Origin: Mycobacterium sp. IS-3022
GTDB lineage: Bacteria; Actinomycetota; Actinomycetes; Mycobacteriales; Mycobacteriaceae
Assembly (NCBI RefSeq): GCF_001500065.1
Contig: NZ_LQIN01000012.1
Span: 124,001 to 188,000 of the forward strand
Length of the DNA: 64,000 nucleotides
Reading direction: 5' to 3'
Shown: positions 7,235 to 15,473 of the stretch, piece by piece
Position numbering within the stretch: position 1 is the first letter of the stretch
Layout of the letters: the number at the start of each line of letters is the position of its first letter
Position numbers and translations under genes: made by a program
Notes under the pieces: model-generated
Told to the model about the DNA's origin: nothing
What the model saw: the letters and a program-made list of their open reading frames with translations, nothing else
The model's database searches: none

Positions 7235-8259
7235 CGGTAGTCGCTGGATTCGGCGAGATCGGCCGCCGAGCGCATCAACTCGACGATGATCGGCCCGTAC
7301 GCGAGCAGCTTCTCGTTGTCACCGGCCCGCTGAAAACCCTGCTCCAGCACGATCGCGAGCTTCCACTTGGCCAGCACCAGGTAGTAGTCGAGGTCGTCGA
7401 CCTGGCGCCCGGACACCTTCGCGTAGTGCTCGACAACCTCTGCGCGCGAGGGCATTGCGCGCATGTCGACGTAGCTCATCTCCGACTTCGTCGGGGCGGC
7501 GGTGTCCTCAGGCCAGCTCTGCACCATCCACCCGAGATCGAGCTTGGGGTCGCCGACGGTGCCCATCTCCCAGTCGACGATCGCAGCGAGCTGTGCCGGC
7601 GCGCCATGCCGGTACATGACATTCGCGAACTGGTAGTCGCCGTGCATCAGGCCGGGAATGAAGTCCAGCGGTCGATGCGCGCGCAACCATTCCGTCGCAA
7701 CATCGAGGCCATCGATCTCGCGACCCTTGATGCGCTCGAAGAACGCGATCCAGCGGTCCACTTGGCGTTCGTGAAAGCCATCGGGACGGCCGAGATCATG
7801 CAAACCCTTGGCTTTCCAGTCGACCTTGGAGAGCAGGGCGATGCCCTCGGCGAGTTGGTAGGACAGTCCGGCGCGCGCCTGGAGGTCGGAGTCGAAGGGC
7901 TCAGGCCACCGCCGATCCTCGAGCTCCATCGGCGACCAGCCGTCGACGAAACCCATCAGGTAGAACGGCCGGCCCAGCACGGCGGCGTCCGGGCACACCG
8001 CGACGGCCGGTGTGTGCGGAACATCGGTGCCGTCGAGCGCCTCGATGATGCGCCACTCGCGCAAAATGCCCTTGTCTCGATCCGGAGGCGCCTCGGGCGG
8101 AGGCATTCTCAACACGCAGCGATGCTCGCCACGGCGCAGCTCGTAAATGACGTTCTGCGTCCCACCCGACAGAAACCGTGTCTGAAGAGGTTCTCCCTTT
8201 CCGGGCAGCGTGGCCGCGTCCATCCAATCGGCAAGGCGGACAACGTCGACGCCGCTCAC
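7231..8259 (-). CDS. Phosphotransferase (APH/ACAD10-11 kinase-like)
   Basis: 342 residues. The start GTG 8259 overlaps the stop of the acyl-CoA dehydrogenase upstream. The fold is that of aminoglycoside-phosphotransferase-like kinases: catalytic loop HGDYQFANVMY and the metal-binding segment IVDWEMGTVGDPKLDLGWM. The nearest functional models are the kinase half of human ACAD10/ACAD11 and bacterial LvaA, which phosphorylate 4-hydroxyacyl-CoA. The direct overlap with an acyl-CoA dehydrogenase supports that reading over antibiotic resistance. The substrate is inferred, not shown. Confidence 0.85.
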   Translation of the reverse strand: MSGVDVVRLADWMDAATLPGKGEPLQTRFLSGGTQNVIYELRRGEHRCVLRMPPPEAPPDRDKGILREWRIIEALDGTDVPHTPAVAVCPDAAVLGRPFYLMGFVDGWSPMELEDRRWPEPFDSDLQARAGLSYQLAEGIALLSKVDWKAKGLHDLGRPDGFHERQVDRWIAFFERIKGREIDGLDVATEWLRAHRPLDFIPGLMHGDYQFANVMYRHGAPAQLAAIVDWEMGTVGDPKLDLGWMVQSWPEDTAAPTKSEMSYVDMRAMPSRAEVVEHYAKVSGRQVDDLDYYLVLAKWKLAIVLEQGFQRAGDNEKLLAYGPIIVELMRSAADLAESSDYR

Positions 8260-9557
8260 AGGTTGCCCACCTCGTTCTCCAGGTACTCGGCGAATTTGGC
8301 CCGAGCTTGTTCGCGCTTGGCGGGTAGCCACTCCGTCGGCCACGTGTCTGAGTTCGGCCGATAGTCGCGCAGCACCTGCTTGGCCACCGTCGTCTTGTGA
8401 ACCTCGGTCGGGCCGTCGGCCAGTCCCATCACGGCGGCGCCGGTGACCATCCCGAGGAACGGCATCTCATTGCTGACACCGAGCGCGCCGTGCACCTGCA
8501 TTGCACGCCAGGCGATGTCGTGCAGCACGGTCGGCATCACGACCTTGACGGCGGCGATGTCCTTACGGACCCTCTTGTAGTCGTTGTACTTGTCGATCTC
8601 CCACGCGGTGTAGAGCACCATCAGCCGGAACTGCAGCAATTGCGCGTACGAGTCGGCGATGTAGCCCTGGACGAACTGTTTCTCCGACAGCCGGCTGCCC
8701 TGAGTCTCGCGGCTCAACGCGCGCTCGCACATCATGTCCAACGCCTTGCGCGACAGCCCGATCGTGCGCATCGCGTGGTGGATCCGGCCGCCACCGAGGC
8801 GGGTCTGGGCGATGACGAACGCCTGGCCCTCGCCGCCGAGCAGCGCATCGGCGGGCACCCGCACGTTGTCATAGTGGATCAGCGCATGCGAGCCTTCGCC
8901 TTCGCGCTCGCCGTGCAGCCCGACATTGCGGACGATGTCGACCCCGGGTGTGTCCGTCGGCACCAGGAACATCGACATGCCCTGATACGGGCTCACCTCC
9001 GGGTTGGTCACCACCATGACGATCAGGAACGACGCAGTTCTGGCGTTGGAGGAGAAGAACTTCCAGCCGTTGATCACCCAGTCGTCGCCATCGCGCACCG
9101 CGGTGGTCTGGAACAGTGTCGGGTCGGCGCCCGCGTGTGGCTCGGTCATCGAGTAGCACGAGAAGATCTCGCCCTCGAGCAACGGGCGCAGGTACCGCTC
9201 CTTCTGCGCCTCGGTGCCGTAGTGGGCGATGATCTCGGCGTTGCCGGTGTCGGGAGCCTGGCAGCCGAACACGATCGGCGCCCATTGCGAACGACCGAGA
9301 ATCTCGTTGAGCAGCGCGAGCTTGAGTTGTCCGTAGCCCTGGCCCCCGAGCTCCGGGCCCAGGTGAGTGGCCCACAGCCCGCGGCGCCGAACCTCCTCCT
9401 TGAGCGGGTCGATCACTTTGCGGCGGTTGGCGTTCAGCGGTACGAACTGCTGATCCGGGAAGGCCAGGTCGAGCGGTTCGACCTCCTCGCGGACGAACTC
9501 GTCGGCCCAGTCGAGCACCTTCTGGTACTCAGGGTCGGTCTCGAAATCCCACGCCAT
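8256..9557 (-). CDS. Acyl-CoA dehydrogenase (ACAD10/11-like, ~433 aa)
   Basis: 433 residues, ATG at 9557. It begins MAWDFETDPEYQKVLDW and has the FAD/substrate loop CYSMTEPHAGADPT and NGWKFFSSNA; the C-terminus carries DGPTEVHK, typical of the long FadE group related to ACAD11. It is strongly similar to the gene at 50600. It overlaps the kinase gene by 4 nt, and the two probably act in sequence on a hydroxyacyl-CoA: phosphorylation, then elimination or isomerisation. Ordinary alpha,beta-dehydrogenation remains possible. Its own 5' end overlaps the TetR gene at 9529-10224 by 29 nt, so all four genes may be one transcript. Confidence 0.92.
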   Translation of the reverse strand: MAWDFETDPEYQKVLDWADEFVREEVEPLDLAFPDQQFVPLNANRRKVIDPLKEEVRRRGLWATHLGPELGGQGYGQLKLALLNEILGRSQWAPIVFGCQAPDTGNAEIIAHYGTEAQKERYLRPLLEGEIFSCYSMTEPHAGADPTLFQTTAVRDGDDWVINGWKFFSSNARTASFLIVMVVTNPEVSPYQGMSMFLVPTDTPGVDIVRNVGLHGEREGEGSHALIHYDNVRVPADALLGGEGQAFVIAQTRLGGGRIHHAMRTIGLSRKALDMMCERALSRETQGSRLSEKQFVQGYIADSYAQLLQFRLMVLYTAWEIDKYNDYKRVRKDIAAVKVVMPTVLHDIAWRAMQVHGALGVSNEMPFLGMVTGAAVMGLADGPTEVHKTTVAKQVLRDYRPNSDTWPTEWLPAKREQARAKFAEYLENEVGNL

Positions 9558-10224
9558 CTTCGCGCTCCTCTCTTCTTCCCCGCATGTTGTAGCCGGCTAC
9601 GAAGGCCGCAATGTCGTCGGTGACGACCTCGGCGAACGATCGATCGCCGAAACCGCCTCCCGCCCAGTGGCGTACGCCTTCGCTGACGTGCATCTGAGCC
9701 ACCCGCGACAGGTGCGCCACGTCGATGTAGGCCGCGAGCTTGCCGTCGTCCTGAGCCTTCGCGAACAGTTCGCCGAACATGTCTGCATCCGCGCCGTCCG
9801 GTAGTTCGCCGGCCAAAATCCGATGCTCGTGCCGGTAGCCCTCGAGGATGGTCTCGATGATCAGCTCGCGCGGATTGCGCGCCATCGACCGTTCGAGGCT
9901 GCGCAGCGCCTCCCGGATGACGACCTCGACGTCGTAGTCACCACGCAACAGCGACCGGATCTTCTGTTGTGCTGCCCGCGTCGACAGCAACCCGACCTCG
10001 AAGAGGATGTCCTCCTTGGCCGGGAAGTAGAAGTAGAACAACGCCCTCGACACGCCCGCGGCCCGGCAGATGTCGGCGACCGTCGTCTTGGCGTACCCGT
10101 TGGTGCGCCACAGCGCCATGGCCGCTTGCACGAGGGCGCGTTTGGTCTCATGGGACCTGGCGCGCTGATACGACGCCCGGCGTTGACCACCGTTGACGGC
10201 TTCCGCCGCACTGGTATCCGCCAT
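9529..10224 (-). CDS. TetR family transcriptional regulator
   Basis: 231 residues from ATG 10224; a longer reading from 10368 would run across the promoter region of the divergent VOC gene. The HTH lies near residues 30-75: RALVQAAMALWRTNGYAKTT, then AAGVSRALFYFYF and PAKEDIL. The C-terminal domain is typical of TetR regulators of lipid genes. It overlaps the downstream acyl-CoA dehydrogenase by 29 nt and is therefore co-transcribed with the FadE/kinase/MDR genes, which it probably controls. A candidate site is the ATAGTT/AACTAT inverted repeat at 10259-10289. Confidence 0.88.
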   Translation of the reverse strand: MADTSAAEAVNGGQRRASYQRARSHETKRALVQAAMALWRTNGYAKTTVADICRAAGVSRALFYFYFPAKEDILFEVGLLSTRAAQQKIRSLLRGDYDVEVVIREALRSLERSMARNPRELIIETILEGYRHEHRILAGELPDGADADMFGELFAKAQDDGKLAAYIDVAHLSRVAQMHVSEGVRHWAGGGFGDRSFAEVVTDDIAAFVAGYNMRGRREEREDGVGFRDRP

Positions 10225-10258
10225 AACGGCACAGTAGCAGGCAGGTTGAGGCTTGAAA

Positions 10259-10289
10259 ATAGTTGACGGTTGTCTAAGTATGGAACTAT
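10259..10289. promoter_or_regulatory. Divergent promoter/operator region
   Basis: ATAGTT (10259-10264) and AACTAT (10284-10289) form an inverted repeat between the divergent TetR (10224) and VOC (10340) genes. A TTGACG at 10263-10268 could be a rightward -35 element, but no good -10 is placed with confidence. Confidence 0.3.
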
Positions 10290-10339
10290 CCACCGCAGAC
10301 GATTCGTCGACGTCGTCGGTGCACAGAAGGGATCGCGAC

Positions 10340-10789
10340 ATGCCGAATTCGCTGCACCATGTCGTCATGCGGAGCCATTCCGCTCAGACCCTCACCGCAT
10401 TCCTGACCGACGTGGTCGGAATGACAGTTCAGTTCCAGATGCATGTACCGGGTGAGGTGCTCGAGCAGACGCTGGGATGGCCGCCGTCGGACGGGGCAGG
10501 CGTGACGATGCTGGGCGGTGGCAACGCCGGCTTACTCGAGGTGCTCGACGTGCCCGAGCACCTACGTACGCTGGTGCCCGAAGGGCTCGCGGCGCTGTCC
10601 TTCATGACCGACGACTTCGGTGACACGCGCGAGAAGGCCAGCGTCTTCGCCAGCGACGTGACCATGCTCGACACCGGCGTGCCGGGAGTCGACCTGTTCT
10701 TCTGCACGATTGGCGGGGTGCCCATGGAGTTCATGGGAAGCTATGCGCCGGATGCGAACTCGGTGGACAACGACGCGACGAACTCCTGA
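10340..10789 (+). CDS. VOC (glyoxalase/dioxygenase) superfamily protein
   Basis: 149 residues from ATG 10340 (AAGG about 10 nt upstream). It opens with LHHVVMRSHSAQTLTAFLTD, the first beta-alpha-beta module of a vicinal-oxygen-chelate domain, in which His of LHHV is often a metal ligand. A second module follows (LAALSFMTDD, ending GVPMEFMGS, whose Glu is a candidate ligand). Members include glyoxalases, epimerases such as methylmalonyl-CoA epimerase, and dioxygenases; the sequence does not decide. Its 3' end overlaps the convergent LLM gene by 49 nt. Confidence 0.75.
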   Translation: MPNSLHHVVMRSHSAQTLTAFLTDVVGMTVQFQMHVPGEVLEQTLGWPPSDGAGVTMLGGGNAGLLEVLDVPEHLRTLVPEGLAALSFMTDDFGDTREKASVFASDVTMLDTGVPGVDLFFCTIGGVPMEFMGSYAPDANSVDNDATNS

Positions 10790-11709
10790 GTCCGGGTGCG
10801 GGATGCGCGTCGAGCCTCGGGGTCCTGCCCCAACGGGACGATTCGCGCCGCGAGGTCGGTGACGCCGGCGTCGCGATATCGGCGCAGCCGGGCCGCGACA
10901 GTGGCTTCGTCGCCCGCCGCCATGGTGTCGCCGACGTCCTCGGCGTCGCCGTGTTCGAGCAGGCGGACGTAGTTGGGGGAGAAGTCGGCGTGCCCCAGCA
11001 CCTCGCTGGCATACGCGCGGGCGTCGTCGACCTCGCCCGCCGAGCACAGCGCGACGGGAACGCCTGCCACCACGCGGATTCCGTTACGACCGGCCTCCTT
11101 CGCGGCTTTGGTGATGGCTGGTACCACGTAATCGCCGATCGCCCTTTCGTCCGCCATCCACAAAATCGTGCCGCCGGTGCGCTCCCCGGCGATCCGCAGC
11201 ATCGTGGGACCGAGAGCGGCCACCAGCACCGGCATCTCGAATGCATCGGTCACATCGATCGGGCTGTGTACGTGGTACGAGTCGTTGTCGATGGCGACCG
11301 CGCCGGGACCGGCGAAGGCGGCGGCGAGCACGTCGAGGTAGTCGCGCACCACACGGGCGGGGCGGTCGTAGGGCAGGCCGAGTTGGTCGGAGATGATCCA
11401 GTGGTGCGACGGCCCGACGCCCAGTGTGAAGCGGCCCTCGCAGGCCACCTGGGTGGTCAGCGCCTGCTGCGCCATGATCAGCGGATGGCGGGTCTGGATC
11501 GGTACCACCGCGGTGCCGATCTCGATGCGGTCGGTGACCTGGCCGAGCAGTGCCACCGCCGTCATCGCGTCGAGGTAGCCGGGCACCTGCGGCATCCAGA
11601 ACGACGCGAATCCCTGGCGTTCAGCGGCTTTTCCGTCGTCGAGCAACCCGGTCAGCCGGTCCGCGCGCGGACGTTCCTTGTCGGAGCCGACCATCAACCC
11701 GACGCGCAT
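10741..11709 (-). CDS. LLM-class F420-type oxidoreductase
   Basis: 322 residues, ATG at 11709. It has the luciferase-like TIM barrel: MRVGLMVG start, FWMPQVPGYLDAM, IEIGTAVVPIQTRHP, the conserved RFTLGVGPSHHWI segment that lines the flavin/F420 pocket, and the VLVAALGP strand. In mycobacteria such proteins usually use reduced F420 for hydride transfer to ketones, enones or alcohols. Three genes on this strand (11709, 12465, 13398) read the same way with short gaps and may form an operon. The substrate is unknown. Confidence 0.88.
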   Translation of the reverse strand: MRVGLMVGSDKERPRADRLTGLLDDGKAAERQGFASFWMPQVPGYLDAMTAVALLGQVTDRIEIGTAVVPIQTRHPLIMAQQALTTQVACEGRFTLGVGPSHHWIISDQLGLPYDRPARVVRDYLDVLAAAFAGPGAVAIDNDSYHVHSPIDVTDAFEMPVLVAALGPTMLRIAGERTGGTILWMADERAIGDYVVPAITKAAKEAGRNGIRVVAGVPVALCSAGEVDDARAYASEVLGHADFSPNYVRLLEHGDAEDVGDTMAAGDEATVAARLRRYRDAGVTDLAARIVPLGQDPEARRASRTRTQEFVASLSTEFASGA

Positions 11710-11721
11710 TCAAACCTCCGG

Positions 11722-12465
11722 TCACGGTACATAGCGGTCCCATTCGTATGGCACGACGGGGTGGAACGGTGCCGCGAAAATTGGCTCGTACCCCGCGTTG
11801 CTCCACCGCTTGACGAGCACCGGTCTCAGTCTTTCCGCGGTGACGACCGGGTCGTCGTCGAGGAAGCAGTACGAGATCACCTGGCCCGCTTGCGCACTGG
11901 CCAATCGCTCGTCGACGGACAGCGAGGTCGCTGACCACACCCCGGCGACTCCGTCGACGTCGACGAGATCCGTGGGTGCCGAAGCGGTCGATTCCAGCAC
12001 CAGGTACACGCCGCGAACGGGCCACCATGGCAGAACGTCGGCGCCGACCTTGACGCGCGGCGCCGCCGCCTTCTGACCGACCTCGTAGACGCCGCGTTCG
12101 ACCGGCGGCAGCAGGGGCAGCTTGCGTCCCGCGTCACCGAGCGCCTTCGACAGGGCCAGAAACGGTTCCATCCCACCGGGATCGGTGAAGAAGTACGTCA
12201 TCACGTGATCGATCTCGTCGTAAGGGCCACGGCTGTACGCCCGCGCCGAACGGCACTCCGGCGTCGACACCAGCCGCAGCGACGCCCGAACCTGGGCGAG
12301 CCGGTGCTGCTCGGGTCGATGGTCAAGGGTGTGCCAGCGCAGATAGTCGGCGTCGGCTCCGTCGGGATGCCGCCTGGCCATCGACACGAACAACGTGCTG
12401 ACCTCGCCCCGGCCTTCGGCGAGGACGTCGGGCACCTCGTCGGACGGTGTGCCGGGTAACTGCAT
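11722..12465 (-). CDS. Conserved hypothetical protein (possible dimeric alpha/beta barrel)
   Basis: 247 residues, ATG at 12465. It is soluble, with no signal peptide. The first half contains LRWHTLDHRPEQHRL, HVMTYFFTDP and LALSKALGDAG, and the second half repeats a similar beta-rich pattern (VRGVYLVLES to VISYCFLDDDP). That suggests two ferredoxin-like/EthD-type modules, a common fold for small-molecule isomerases or cyclases. No catalytic residue can be named. It lies between the LLM oxidoreductase and the epimerase-like gene, with short gaps on both sides, so a shared pathway is likely. Confidence 0.6.
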   Translation of the reverse strand: MQLPGTPSDEVPDVLAEGRGEVSTLFVSMARRHPDGADADYLRWHTLDHRPEQHRLAQVRASLRLVSTPECRSARAYSRGPYDEIDHVMTYFFTDPGGMEPFLALSKALGDAGRKLPLLPPVERGVYEVGQKAAAPRVKVGADVLPWWPVRGVYLVLESTASAPTDLVDVDGVAGVWSATSLSVDERLASAQAGQVISYCFLDDDPVVTAERLRPVLVKRWSNAGYEPIFAAPFHPVVPYEWDRYVP

Positions 12466-12477
12466 CGGCTGTTCCCT

Positions 12478-13398
12478 TCAGCTCGTGGCCGGGCGAAGGA
12501 GTTCCGGGCGTCGTGCCTCGATCATCCGCCGGAAGCCCTCGCGCCAGGGCACTTTCGTCGAACCCAACACCTCGTGCATGTAAGTGACATCGGGCCACAG
12601 CGGGGTGTGCGCCTCGGGCGTGTAGTCGAACTGCGGCTCGACACCCACCAATTCGCCCATGTACGCGCAGTACTCCTCGACGCTGACGGTCTCACTGCCC
12701 GCCCAGTTGACCACGATCGGCGGCGTGTCGGCGACCTCCATGGCACGGATGCCCAGCTCGACGTAATCGTCCTCGAAGATGGGGTTGTAGTTGTTCGGCT
12801 TGTCCGGGTACAACCGAATCGGCTTGCCGGCCAACATCATCTCCAGCCGGTCGGCGGGTGCGCCGCCTTCGGGACCATAGGTGGAGCAGATGCGGATGAT
12901 GGTCAGCGGTATGCCATATTGCTTGGCGATCCACGTGCACACCGCCTCCGCGGCGATCTTGGAGAAGCTGTAGTTCGCGCGCAGCGGTACGCCCGGGGGA
13001 TCGGATTCCCGCAGCGGACGCCGCCCCTGATAGCCGTAGACGGAACCGGTCGAACAGAAGACGAAGCCCCTCACGGCGCGACAGTGATACAGCAGGTCGC
13101 CGGACTTCTGCGCGTTTGTGTCGACGCATCGTGGCCAGTCGCCCTGGCCCGTGTCGACCGCGGCATGGAACACGTAGGTGAAGTCGTCGGGCAGCGCGGA
13201 GAAGTCCCCGATGCTCATGTCGAGGGCGACCGGGGTGATGCCGGCCGCGGTCAGCTTCTGGCGGTCGCCCGGATTCCTCAGTCGGGCCGCGCCCCACACC
13301 TCGTTGCGCTGTGCGAGAGCGCGTGCGATGGGAAACGCGATCTTGCCGGTCGCGCCGGTGATGAGAATCTTCTCCGCGTCGAGCATCCCTTCAGTCAT
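12478..13398 (-). CDS. NAD-dependent epimerase/dehydratase (extended SDR)
   Basis: 306 residues from ATG 13398. It is an extended short-chain dehydrogenase: the nucleotide-binding ITGATGKIAFPIARAL at residues ~12-27, VFHAAVDTG, the catalytic Ser in STGSVYG and Tyr/Lys in YSFSKIAAE, then RICSTYGPEG. The family covers sugar epimerases, dihydroflavonol-type reductases and 3-beta-hydroxysteroid dehydrogenases, all of which fit. It is divergent from the acyl-CoA dehydrogenase at 13444, with only 45 nt between start codons. That gap contains the AAGTACTTGATA motif also found near the Rieske genes. Confidence 0.88.
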   Translation of the reverse strand: MTEGMLDAEKILITGATGKIAFPIARALAQRNEVWGAARLRNPGDRQKLTAAGITPVALDMSIGDFSALPDDFTYVFHAAVDTGQGDWPRCVDTNAQKSGDLLYHCRAVRGFVFCSTGSVYGYQGRRPLRESDPPGVPLRANYSFSKIAAEAVCTWIAKQYGIPLTIIRICSTYGPEGGAPADRLEMMLAGKPIRLYPDKPNNYNPIFEDDYVELGIRAMEVADTPPIVVNWAGSETVSVEEYCAYMGELVGVEPQFDYTPEAHTPLWPDVTYMHEVLGSTKVPWREGFRRMIEARRPELLRPATS

Positions 13399-13420
13399 AG
13401 CGCACCGGACCGCAAATGTT

Positions 13421-13432
13421 AAGTACTTGATA
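13421..13432. promoter_or_regulatory. AAGTACTTGATA motif in divergent promoter
   Basis: AAGTACTTGATA lies in the 45-nt gap between the divergent epimerase-like (13398) and acyl-CoA dehydrogenase (13444) genes. The same 12 bp recurs at 27545-27556, inside a longer match shared with 24054-24072. It is probably an operator, possibly for the MarR protein at 27004. Confidence 0.5.
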
Positions 13433-13443
13433 TCCTCGGTTGC

Positions 13444-14622
13444 GTGCAACTCACGTTCGACGCCGACGTCGAAGCCTTCCGCGCGGAGTTCATCGCGTTC
13501 CTCGACGAGCACCTGCCCGCCGAGGCGGAGGCGGCCGCCGAACGGTCGCGGTCGACGTCGCATGTCCCGGGTTGGGCCCGCCGATGGCAGCAGGTGCAGT
13601 TCGACCACGGCTGGCTGTTGCCGGGTAACCCGCCGGAGTTCGGCGGTCGTAACGCGGGCATCCTGCAGCAGTTCGTGCATCGCGAGGAACTGTCGCGACG
13701 GCGGATCTATCACGCGTTCAATCCGCAGGGCGTCGGCATCATCGCCGCATCGCTGCTGTCCTTCGGCACCGAGGACCAGAAGCGACGGTGGGCGGTGCCG
13801 ATACTGCGCGCAGAGATGACCGCGTCACTGGGCATGAGTGAACCGGGCGCGGGTTCCGATCTAGCGGGTCTGGCCACCCGCGCGACGGTCGACGACGACG
13901 GCTTCGTCGTCAACGGCCAGAAGGTGTGGACGTCGGGCGCCCACGACGCCGACGTCATCCTGGCGTTCGTGCGCACGGATCCGGATGCGGCCAAGCACAA
14001 GGGAATCAGTGCACTGCTGATACCGACCGACACCCCCGGTGTGACGTGTCGACCGTTCGCGTCGGTGCACGACCGCGAGGGTCTTGACTTCAACGAGGTG
14101 TTCTTCACCGACGTGCGGGTGCCGGCCGACAACCTCGTCGGTCCGTTGCACGAGGGGTGGCGCGTCGCGAACGGGTCGCTGGGTCACGAGCGCACCATGA
14201 TGTGGATGTCGTTCGCCAACCGGCTCAACCAGCTCCTCGAGGACTTCCGCCCGGTCGGGGCGGTGAACCGGGACCGGTACGCGACCATCGCGATGGACTA
14301 CCAGGCGCTGAGGTTGCTCGGGTCCAAAGCGCTGGGTCAGGCCGCGCGCGGCGAGCGCGACATTCCCGCCGTTTCAGTGCTCAAGGTGCTCGGTTCAGAG
14401 GCCGAGCAGAACGCGATGAGGCATGCGCTCGAGGCGGCGGGTGCCGACGGGTTGACCAATCCCGCGCTGACCGCTCCGGACAACCCCTACGCGCCAGATC
14501 TTTTCACCGCGAGCTGGTTCGCCCGTTACGTCAGCACGTACGCGGGAACGATCGCCGGCGGCACGTCGGAGATCCAGCGCAACATCATCGCCCAATGGGT
14601 CCTCGGCCTGCCCGCACGCTGA
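13444..14622 (+). CDS. Acyl-CoA dehydrogenase (FadE29-like)
   Basis: 392 residues, GTG at 13444 (MQLTFDADVEAFRAEF). The FAD/substrate loop is GMSEPGAGSDLAGL, then NGQKVWTSGAHDAD, and the C-terminus is AGGTSEIQRNIIAQWVLGLP. It closely resembles the gene at 48624, which has a FadE28-like small partner. Related enzymes (FadE28/FadE29, ChsE1-ChsE2) act as heterotetramers on short sterol side-chain CoA esters. Here no small partner is adjacent, so it may be homomeric or borrow the partner encoded at 47633. Confidence 0.92.
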   Translation: MQLTFDADVEAFRAEFIAFLDEHLPAEAEAAAERSRSTSHVPGWARRWQQVQFDHGWLLPGNPPEFGGRNAGILQQFVHREELSRRRIYHAFNPQGVGIIAASLLSFGTEDQKRRWAVPILRAEMTASLGMSEPGAGSDLAGLATRATVDDDGFVVNGQKVWTSGAHDADVILAFVRTDPDAAKHKGISALLIPTDTPGVTCRPFASVHDREGLDFNEVFFTDVRVPADNLVGPLHEGWRVANGSLGHERTMMWMSFANRLNQLLEDFRPVGAVNRDRYATIAMDYQALRLLGSKALGQAARGERDIPAVSVLKVLGSEAEQNAMRHALEAAGADGLTNPALTAPDNPYAPDLFTASWFARYVSTYAGTIAGGTSEIQRNIIAQWVLGLPAR

Positions 14623-14630
14623 GCGCAGCC

Positions 14631-14687
14631 TCGATTGTGAATCTGACGACGCTTGAAGGCGATTTGCGTCGCCAGATTCACAATCGA
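14631..14687. terminator. Long-arm hairpin after acyl-CoA dehydrogenase
   Basis: Arms TCGATTGTGAATCTG (14631-14645) and its perfect complement at 14673-14687 continue, after one mismatch, into a CGACGC/GCGTCG stem. It begins 8 nt past the stop at 14622, before a co-directional hydrolase gene. There is no U-tract, so it is a terminator-like or processing hairpin of the actinobacterial kind. Confidence 0.65.
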
Positions 14688-14707
14688 TCGCCGGACGACA
14701 TGCGAGG

Positions 14708-15463
14708 ATGGTGAGCGTGACTGTGGTTCTGGTCCATGGCAATCCGGAGACCGATGCGGTTTGGGGACCGCTCGTTGACGCCCTGGGGCGCACGGATGTG
14801 GTGCGACTGTCTCCGCCAGGATTCGGCGCCCCGTTGCCGAGCGAATTTCCGGCGACCTATCTTGCATACCGTGATTGGCTCGTTAACGAGCTGGTCGGCA
14901 TCAATCAACCCGTCGATCTCGTCGGACACGATTGGGGCGGCCTGCATGTCGTCATTGCGGTGATGCATCGACCCGATCTGGTGCGGAGCTGGGCCAGCGA
15001 CACCGTTGGCATGTTCGATCCGGACTACGTGTGGCACGACATGGCGCAGATCTTCCAGACTCCGGAGGCCGGCGAGCAGGTGGTCGAGGCGATGATCGCG
15101 TCTTCGGTTGAGGACCGGGCGCAACAACTGACCGAGTTCGGCATACCCGCCGGCGTCGCGAGTTCGTTTGCCGCAGCGCAGGGTCCCGAAATGGCCAAGG
15201 CGATCCTGGCGTTATACCGCTCGGCACGCCAACCGGCGCTGGCCGATGCGGGACGGGCACTCGAAAACGCCGCCGCCCGCCCAGGACTGTCGCTGTCGGC
15301 CACCGAGGATCCCTACGTCGGATCCGACGAGATGCGGCGCCGGGCGGCCGATCGAGCAGGCGCCCGCACCGAGGTGCTCGACGGGCTGGGACACTGGTGG
15401 ATGGTGGAGGACCCGGCCCGAGGTGCCGCTGCGTTGAATCGGTTCTGGAGCTCGCTGGACTAG
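14708..15463 (+). CDS. Alpha/beta hydrolase (epoxide hydrolase/dehalogenase-like)
   Basis: 251 residues. The oxyanion segment LVHGNPETDAVW precedes the nucleophile elbow VGHDWGGLH, in which Asp rather than Ser is the nucleophile, as in epoxide hydrolases, haloalkane dehalogenases and fluoroacetate dehalogenases. The acid is probably in the EDPY loop and the base is His in GLGHWWMVED. The start is uncertain: ATG 14708 has a GAGG almost touching it, and GTG 14711 or 14717 are alternatives. It stands alone between a hairpin terminator and the convergent NorD gene. Confidence 0.82.
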   Translation: MVSVTVVLVHGNPETDAVWGPLVDALGRTDVVRLSPPGFGAPLPSEFPATYLAYRDWLVNELVGINQPVDLVGHDWGGLHVVIAVMHRPDLVRSWASDTVGMFDPDYVWHDMAQIFQTPEAGEQVVEAMIASSVEDRAQQLTEFGIPAGVASSFAAAQGPEMAKAILALYRSARQPALADAGRALENAAARPGLSLSATEDPYVGSDEMRRRAADRAGARTEVLDGLGHWWMVEDPARGAAALNRFWSSLD

Positions 15464-15473
15464 CGGCGCCGAT

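Noticed and set aside
7231-8259. Aminoglycoside resistance kinase
   Set aside because: The HGD and DWE...GDP motifs are shared with APH enzymes, but the gene overlaps an acyl-CoA dehydrogenase, as in ACAD10/11 and Lva systems, so a metabolic kinase is far more likely.
9529-10368. Longer start of the TetR gene at 10368
   Set aside because: It would add about 48 residues without regulator features and run through the divergent promoter region and the start of the VOC gene; ATG 10224 gives a normal TetR length.
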